Below are positions 57,291 through 64,000 of a DNA stretch of 64,000 nt, piece after piece (position 1 is the stretch's first letter; every line of letters begins with the position of its first letter). Origin of the DNA: Letharia columbiana (lineage: Eukaryota; Ascomycota; Lecanoromycetes; Lecanorales; Parmeliaceae). The DNA lies in the NCBI RefSeq assembly GCF_014066305.1, contig NW_023501047.1, positions 496,001 through 560,000 on the forward strand. The letters run 5' to 3'. The position numbers and the translations under genes were made by a program. Under the pieces are notes generated by a model. It did not search any database. It worked only from the letters and a program-made list of their open reading frames with translations, and had not been told where the DNA came from.

Positions 57291-60200
57291 TTAGTCTTCC
57301 ACGATGATATCGGCGTCGGCGGAGGTATCGTGAGGGTCAGAAACTTCTTGCCCATCCATATTGACAACGATACGGCGGCCTCGCTTGTGTCCCGGAACAC
57401 CGTCCCTAGAGGCGCCAAAGTCCAGTACCTAGATGAAGTTCTTAGCAGTTGATTGAACGCATACCCATCGGAAATCTTACCTCGATGTAGGTTAAATTGT
57501 TGCGCTGGACGGCAGCAACGCATCTTCGCTCATTGAACTTAACTTGCCATACTCCGCTTAGATCGGTCAACAAATCTTTGACGAAGTCGCCAGTTGCGAC
57601 GTCCCACATCTTCAGAGTTCGATCTGACCCAGATATGACTTTCTGGCCGTCGTGTTGAAAGCAAGTGATCGCGCCAGTATGTGCACTCAATGTGCTTCTA
57701 CAATGCCCGTTTTCTGGGTCCCATATTCGCAGAGTCGAGTCAGCTGCGGCAGACACAAGACGATCCTGCTGCAAATCCAGAAGACCCACCAGAGATGAAT
57801 GGCCTTCGAGGTTGAACAACACGGTCCCAGTTTCGAGCGACCAGACCTTGACGAGGTTGTCCATCGAGCCACTGATGCAACGCTTTCTTTTGTTATCTAG
57901 GACAACGCTATATACCTTCTGAGTATGCCCTTGTAGACGGTGGAGGGTTTCCCCCGTTGAGATTTTCCATACTCGTACACTGCAATCATAGCTTCCACTG
58001 ACGAGCGTATCGGCGTAAGCAGCAATTGCACGAACCGAATGATGGTGACCAGATAGAGTACGGACAAAGTATTTACAATCGGCGTTTTCGTCTGGTGCTG
58101 GTCCTGTTTGGAAGAGTGGCGCATCTCCAGGTTTAGGCAATTTCCATACTCGAAGGTTTGAATCTCGAGAACCGGTAATGATGAGTGGCTGTTTCGGCAT
58201 CATTTGATTTCGACTCTTGCCTTCGACGGGCGTGGGCATCAGGATTTGCAAGCATCGTACAGTAGATGTGTGCCCCTGAAATACTTGCGTGCATTTACCT
58301 TTCTCGATATCCCACACTCGGACAGTCCGGTCGGTGGAACCGGAGACCAGGACGTTACCTTCGTATTGCAATGCCCAGACGCCTCCTTCGTGTCCTTCGA
58401 GTGTGGCTCGGAGGGCGCCGGTCTTCGTATCATAGACGTTGATGTTAGAATCATCACTGCCGGTGAGAATCTTATCTGCGTCAAACTGCAAGCATGTTAC
58501 CACATGCCGTTGATGTGCTCTGAAGGCTATGTGGCGAGGTGTGACTTCGTCTTGCATCCAGGTCTTACGAATGATGTGATGTCTCATGAAGATCGACTTG
58601 AACAGATGCAAATTCTTTAGACTCGGTAGCCCAATGCGAGGATATGGCACTGCTGCAGCGGCCGCATTGGCAGCTGCATATGGACCGTCGGCCGATGCCA
58701 TGTCCAGCAAAGCTTCTTCTTCGAGGTCTATTGAATCGACCGAGGCCGAATGAATCCTCTTTTGGTACTTGCGACTTGATGGCTTCGACTTTGACTTTGC
58801 TTTTCGCTTTGATTTCTTGGTCTGTGGAGTCGCAGAACCGCTCTGTGAGGCAGCAAATGGACTCGTCCCTGAATGTTCTCGGTACATGCGTGACGAGACC
58901 GACAAATCCGTATCCGAGGGGTTTGTCGAGAAAGCACTAAGATCCTTTTCATGGTCTTCTGTCTGAGATTCAGACTGCCAGCCCCATCCCTCGCGGATTG
59001 CCCTTGGGAGCTCGCCTTCTGGCAAAACGTAGTTATCGACATCAAAGAGACGTTTCCATATCTTCTCGGAAGAATCAATGAGCTGCCTCCATCTCTTCGA
59101 AACTTGAGCGGCACGACAAAGCGTCTTAACATCAAGGTTGCCGATCACATTGATACAGAGCTCCACAGGAAGAAGCCTTAGAAAATCGCACTTGAGTGCC
59201 GGGTTGACCACGTCAGCGACAAAATGAAGTACTGGCTTTGAGCAACGACGTAAGAATTGATACATGAGATAACTTTTCATTTCCTCGGGCATGGCTTCGA
59301 AAGTATCGACCATTGACGGCAGGCTCAGAAGAGATCGTGTGGAGATCTGGCCGTTGGCTGGGGCCACTTCCTTGGATGCTGGTTCTGATGTCTCTCCATT
59401 CAGGGAAATGTGCAAAGCTTCGTCGGAAATGCTTGATCTCATGCTGTTCTGACTCTGAGAGAGTAGAGATTGAAAACTTCCAGGGGCATTTGTACGTCCC
59501 AGAATAGGTTGCTCAAAATACCCTCTGCGACTCTGCATGTTCGCCGCCGCAGTGACTGGAGACAGACTTGGACTAGGTAGGCTAACATCTTGTGCAGCAG
59601 TCGTATCGAGTATAGTTGGCCTTGGACGATCTGGCTGTCGGAATTGTGGAAAAACCTCATCTTCATCATTCTCCATACGAGGAGTCATGGCGGATCCGAT
59701 GCCCAGATCTCGCCACGCCGATTGGACTTCTGAATCTTCGATCATGTCATTTTCATGATTGGCAACACCGTCCTCTCGAGATGTTACTCCTCTTGTGGTC
59801 TCTGACCTGGGACTCAAGATCTGAGGATCATCCTCGTTTGCTGCAGATGCATCGAAAGTGCTTGACACCGGATCTTCCCTCTCGTGTTCCTCCATTGCTT
59901 CTGACAGCCACACTGGGGGTGTTTGGTTTTGGACAGTATTGCTCCTACCAAGATGCGGAGTGATTGGTGTCGATGTCTGAACGATCTGCAATCTTGACTG
60001 TGAAGCTTTTCGTGTTGAAAAGTCAGCGTTTCCCAAGCTTGAGCTTGTATTACCTCCTGACACTAATCTTCTCTTGCGGGGGACTTGCCCACTAGCCAGC
60101 GTAACGGCTTCTGAGATGGATACTGGTGACGCCGATCGCTTCCGCCTACTACTCGGAGCTGTGCTGGACGCTTGCTGATGTGATAACGCGTCTGAGCTTC

Positions 60201-60776
60201 CCATTCGTAACTCCTCTGGTCTGGGTCTCTCAAAAGCATGGTCGGATTTTGCAACGGAGCGTAGCGCACCGTCAGACGCTGTTAAGGCTTTTTGCTGATG
60301 CTTGAGCTATAAAGGAGCACAGATTGTTAGCCAGAAGCTTTTTTCACCTAGCTAAAACGATATTTCATAGGTTCACACACCTTCTCTAGAGTTTCAAGCG
60401 TGTCGTCTGCTTCCTGAAATAATGTTGGTGTCCCATCCACATCGAAGCACAATTTCTTAATGGATGTCGGTGTTGGTGAAGAAGCCAAGGGATACAGCTT
60501 TGGATCCAAGTCATATAGATGCTGGGGAGCCTTCATCATGATAGGTGGGAAATTGGTGGTAGTCGTTGTAGTCGTAGTGACGACTGTAGTCTGAGTAGCT
60601 GGAGCGTAGGAGAATTGTCCCAGCGCATCCTCGGACCGGATACCCTCTAGTGGCTGTAATGCTTCTTCCTGCATTGCCTGACCTGTCAACATAGTCGGTG
60701 GAGTAGCATTCGACTGCGTGGGAAGGACAGTTTCAAGTCCCCGAGAGGGAGGGTTCATAGTAGGATGAGGTACCAT
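57291..60776 (-). CDS. CDC4: F-box/WD40 protein, SCF substrate receptor Cdc4
   Basis: The substrate-recognition subunit of an SCF ubiquitin ligase controlling cell-cycle inhibitors. Exons are 60776..60381, 60306..57481 and 57428..57291 (introns 74 and 52 nt, both phase 0), about 1119 residues. The N-terminus has a Thr run and the fungal Cdc4 segment MKAPQHLYDLDPKLYPL. The dimerisation (D) region reads MPEEMKSYLMYQFLRRCSKP, then the F-box LLPVELCINVIGNLDVKTLC with VSKRWRQLI. Eight WD blades follow, e.g. LTGSDDSNINVYD, VSGSTDRTVRVWD, ITGSRDSNLRVWK and ISGSMDNLVKVWS; the final exon completes the last blade (IEVLDFG). The first in-frame ATG is at 60776, but open frame continues upstream to about 60890 beside an AG acceptor, so a further 5' exon is possible. 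Confidence 0.94.
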
Positions 60777-61641
60777 AGAGCCGTCTTGAAGGGGGAAGAG
60801 ACCATCAGACACGAAGATGACACGAGCGGGAGCGCGTTGTACTCGAACAATCTTGTATGGGACGCTATGGTTTGTCTGTCATGTTCAGCGGCTCATGACG
60901 GTATTATCGGAGCCGCTCCGAGAGGTCCCAAGTGTGTAAGTAAAGGTGCCACGAGTGGTGCGGTGGACAGAAGCCAGGTGGGGAAGTCGCATAAGGACTG
61001 ATTACGGGAAAATTGGAGTACTCGCGCCAGCCGATTAACGGTAACTCGTGAAGAGGCTTGAGCCGAGAACAGTGGCGTTTCAGTGAGGGACAGACCAGTG
61101 TTAAAGTACTGTCACAGATTCCGGCTTGGCTGTTATTGACTCTTTGACTAGCATAAACAGGAAAATAAGGAGGATGAGAAAGGGAGAAGGAATTTTGAAG
61201 CTGAAAAGAAGGTCTGGGAGTTACTGCTGTTGGGAGGTACAGTATAACGCTGCTGAGAGGGGCGGTGACGGAGCGCGGCTGATAATTGGGGCAACGACCC
61301 TTGAAAACGCCAAAATTCTGAAGGAGACTTTAGGCATTCTATTAATTACCCTCGACTTTCCTATTGTTAGACTGTCAGACTGTCATACTGCAAAATATTC
61401 TTCAATTTCGCTAACATTGTTACATCAAGCCGTTTTGTCCTCGCAGTTGTCAAAGCCTAGAACTGTTGACCTCGTGAAAGATTCATATTACAGAATGGTT
61501 TCGCTCATCTTCACTACCAACCCTGGAATTCCCTCCTTCAGCTCGACATTCACCGAGGATCTAGTACATGCTTGAGCTCAATATCGAGAGTTAACCATGT
61601 CCTACTTCCCCGTACAATCTTCCTCGCATCATACACTCAAC
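60777..61641. promoter_or_regulatory. CDC4 upstream / YTH gene 3' region
   Basis: About 865 bp between two minus-strand genes. The first 120 bp may be coding for a 5' exon of CDC4. Otherwise no gene recognised. Confidence 0.35.
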
Positions 61642-63956
61642 TCAATAACGAAATGAGAAGGGCCCGTGTCCGTACATTGGGTAAGTGGTGGAATCACCCC
61701 TGTTGTTCGTGACGGCACCATAAGGCATCTGAGAATGTGGCAGTCTATTGTCCAAGGGAGTGTACACCGGATGTGGCGGGTATGCCGGAGCTGCTTGCCC
61801 ATAGATGGATCTATAGGCAGGATGAGGGCCCTGAGCTGGTGCTGTGGGGCGTGGCGGCAATCCCCAAGGAACTCGTCTACTGGAGTTGGAAGCGCTCGGG
61901 GGGTTTGATCGCCTGTCTCGTCTGTCTGGAGTAGAAGATGCAAGCTCTGTCTTGGGGTGGAGGATTGCGGTCGCCGAATGCTCTGCTTCGAAGTACCTCT
62001 GCACAAGGTTGCGACCTGCTTCGCCAGGAACCCTAGAGAAGACGTTCGTGAGCACAGCCCAACCAACCGATGAGAACCCTCCTTACGTGTTCTAAAAGAT
62101 TTCGGAGTCAGTACTTCTCTTGTCGCATGGTTATAGAGTCAGGAGACATGTCTCAGGAGGCGGAAAAGGTCCCTGGCCCCCAAGATATGTTGAAAAGGGG
62201 AATGATGGGTCGGAAAAGGTAACTCACTGCATGTCTCAATTGGGTGACACGTTTGTCATTGTAATTCAAGTCGTCAAAGGCGGAGAATTCAACATCTTTG
62301 GCAACGATCCATCGCGTCGGAATCACTCCTTCATTGCCTTGAAGTCCCTCTGTCCAAATATTAACTTCCCTCTCTGGATCGAATGGTCCGGACATTTCCG
62401 CCAGACCACAGTACTTTCCACCATATCTATGACTGCTTAAATGGTCAACGAAATTCTCTCCACCAAAGGAAACACACCATACCTATGGGTGATGGAAAAC
62501 ATGAAAATGATCTTTTCCCCTGGCTTCCTGCTCTCCCAAGCATTTTGGAGCACTCTATTTGCACCCTTCGTTGATGACCAGACTTCGTGTTCCACCGAAG
62601 CTCGCAGGTTATGGATATTGGTCGATTTCATGATGAACACTTTCGACTGCCATTCCGTCAGCTGATGGATGTCCACATGCAACAGCAACTGCGACCTACT
62701 CCATAGGGAAGAGAGAGTGTTTCAGGATCAAGACTATAATTTTGGTACCTCAGATGAACGCGCAGCCCACTCCGTGCTCGGCGGTTCTCTTCGAATGGAA
62801 GACCTTTGCGTGACCATACTGGTGGCTCTTTTGCCTCGATGGAGCTGACTTCATCCGTCTGAACAAGGCTATCTTTCCTGACGGCTTTAATATCATCTGG
62901 TCCCAATACCTTCATATTTGCTGGTACCTGCGGTTTTGGAGCTTCCAGCTCTACGCCTACAGAACATTGTCGAGCCTGCGGGGCTTCTTTCAAGTCGGAG
63001 AGGGATCTTCGCCGTTGAATTAGAGTACAAAGTCTCGAGGGTTTGACAAGCTGTGGTGTGAAGGGTCGTTTCCACGGTCCAACCTGACCGAGAGCTAGCA
63101 ACTGGTACGACTCTTCATCAGGCGTTGAGCTGAGGACTAGATCCGCAAGAGGAGACCGAGTACGACAATTAGCACTCATAACGGACCGCTCTACTTTGAC
63201 AGATGGGTTCTGATCTCCCATCGCCGCCAAGGTCCTAGGCAAAACGGCAGATCTAGTCGAAGCAAGATGATCTCCTACAGCACCGAAGCTGCTCGTTGTT
63301 CTCCCGCTCGATGAGGAAGAAGACGAGGTGTATGCGTAAATGATGGATTTTCCGGTGATAGCTTCCCCAAGAATTAATGATGTTGGCGCGTTGCTACTCG
63401 GTACTTGGATCTTCCAGTGTTCGGAGTCAGTCGTTATTCTTCGAGATGGCAAAGGGGTGACAACACAAGGCATGTGAGTATGGTACTCTCGAAATATGCC
63501 TCTGGGTTCTCATTGGGGTACGGATTTGGAAGAAATTGCTCCGAAACGTAGACGTACCTGCAGTCCACTTTTGGATCGGCCGGTTGCCCTGCGACTGCTA
63601 CCCCATCTCAACGGCATAAGAGCCTGATCGCTTGGTACCTTTCTGATAGTGTTGATTGCCTCGTCTCCCGGCTCGACGATTGGCAGACCTTGCAGGAGTA
63701 TCTCCTCATCTTGCAGTGGATCACCCTTCTCGATGTACTTCGGCTTTCGAGAATCCTTTCGATAATCAAACGGCTCGACATCTGGAATCTTGTTGGCGGG
63801 AGTCCAGCCTGATGTGTGTTTTTGACGACGATATGGTCCGCAGCCCAATTTGGAGAGCCGCGCAGATGGAGTATCTCCTTGCTTGGAGTAATCCGAAGGT
63901 AGTATCGACCTATTGCATCTTGTAAGCTTCGGCAACGGAAGATATGCTAAAGACAT
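61642..63956 (-). CDS. YTH-domain RNA-binding protein (m6A-reader type), 5' end possibly outside window
   Basis: Exons: 63956..63558, 63410..62749, 62695..62483, 62432..62228, a 5-nt exon 62091..62087, and 62032..61642. The YTH domain spans QSKVFIMKSTNIHNLRASVE to NLVQRYFE and includes HEVWSSTKGANRVLQNAWES, IIFMFSITHSHRYGGKYCGLAEMSGPFD, VNIWTEGLQG and VIPTRWIVAKDVEF. Aromatic-cage positions: Trp in EVWSS and NIWTE are present; the third position is Leu (in EGLQG), as in YTHDC1-type readers. The N-terminal half is Ser-rich and basic; the C-terminal tail is Pro/Tyr-rich. The micro-exon (AACAC) is needed to connect QLRHA to VPGEAGRNLVQ as -HANTVPGEAG- in frame. Known role of the family: recognition of N6-methyladenosine in mRNA. 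The start at 63956 is only the first ATG available; translation may begin upstream of the window edge. Confidence 0.85.
62087..62091 (-). other. Proposed 5-nt micro-exon (AACAC) of the YTH gene
   Basis: Lies between intron copy G (62092..62227) and a 54-nt intron (62033..62086, GTAAGG...CTCTAG). Omitting it makes the phases incompatible: the donor before it is phase 0 and the acceptor after it needs phase 2. Including it gives HANTVPGEAG. The in-frame TAA just after AACACG is removed with the 54-nt intron. Confidence 0.6.
62092..62227 (-). mobile_element. Introner-like intron, copy G (136 nt)
   Basis: YTH intron with donor GTGAGTTACC at 62227 and acceptor TTTTAG at 62092, phase 0. Its centre (GGACCTTTTCCGCCTCCTGAGAC) closely matches copy E in the glucanase gene, and it ends AGTACTGACTCCGAAATC before TTTTAG, like copies D and E. 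The 5' end has diverged to a standard donor. Confidence 0.55.
63411..63557 (-). mobile_element. Introner-like intron, copy H (147 nt)
   Basis: YTH intron with donor GTACGTCTACGTTTCGGAGC at 63557, phase 0, ending with CGACTGACTCCGAACACTGGAAG. The 5' block is very like copy C (ACATTTCGGAGCAAT) and the 3' block like copies A and D. Central sequence is diverged. Confidence 0.6.
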
Positions 63957-64000
63957 AGGCAATCTCCCCGTCTATTGGCGAATCACATCGTGAAAGTCCA

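Overview
This window is nuclear DNA of a filamentous ascomycete. Genes lie on both strands, intergenic gaps are short to moderate, introns are short (about 44-106 nt) with GT...AG ends and CTRAY-type branch points, and the gene set is fungal: PAB1, UTP14, VCX1, FBP1, AHA1, CDC4, HUL5, FMC1, MRPL27, a Pho85-type cyclin, a GH81 glucanase and an MNN1-like mannosyltransferase. A family of long, mutually similar introns fits the introner-like elements (ILEs) described in Dothideomycetes, so that class is my best guess (inference). No tRNA, rRNA, CRISPR array or classical transposon was recognised.

Layout. 1-6.2 kb: a large uncharacterised protein running off the left edge, then a decayed DEAD-box helicase. 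7.4-20.5 kb: PAB1 (-), HUL5-type HECT ligase (+), MRPL27 (-) and UTP14 (+), the last two divergent over about 260 bp. 21-30.2 kb: GT71 mannosyltransferase (-), GH81 beta-1,3-glucanase (+), a DUF1295 reductase-like membrane protein (-) and a VCX1-type Ca2+/H+ exchanger (-). 31.7-38.8 kb is more accessory: a membrane-anchored fucose-lectin-like protein, an A/T homopolymer tract that looks like an assembly artefact, a secreted S10 carboxypeptidase and an orphan gene with a possible deaminase signature. 39-48.5 kb: FMC1, a BAHD-type acyltransferase, FBP1, a roughly 3 kb stretch without a convincing gene, and a PCL cyclin. 48.5-52.4 kb is a long leader/intergenic tract. 52.4-64 kb: AHA1 (-), a mitochondrial EngB GTPase (+), a small orphan (-), CDC4 (-) and a YTH RNA reader (-) reaching the right edge.

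The genes are mostly unrelated housekeeping functions in ordinary fungal order; I see no biosynthetic cluster. The notable signal is in the introns. Eight of 33 inferred introns, in four unrelated genes, share a 5' motif (GTACG-ACATTTC-GAG or similar) and a 3' motif (AATGCTGACTC-GA). Seven of these are 136-158 nt long; one is a 53-nt version. Two, in genes 21 kb apart, are both 158 nt and align without gaps at about 86% identity by eye. The YTH gene additionally needs a 5-nt micro-exon next to one of these introns. All exon boundaries were placed by eye from reading frame, splice consensus and family knowledge; no RNA or database evidence was available.
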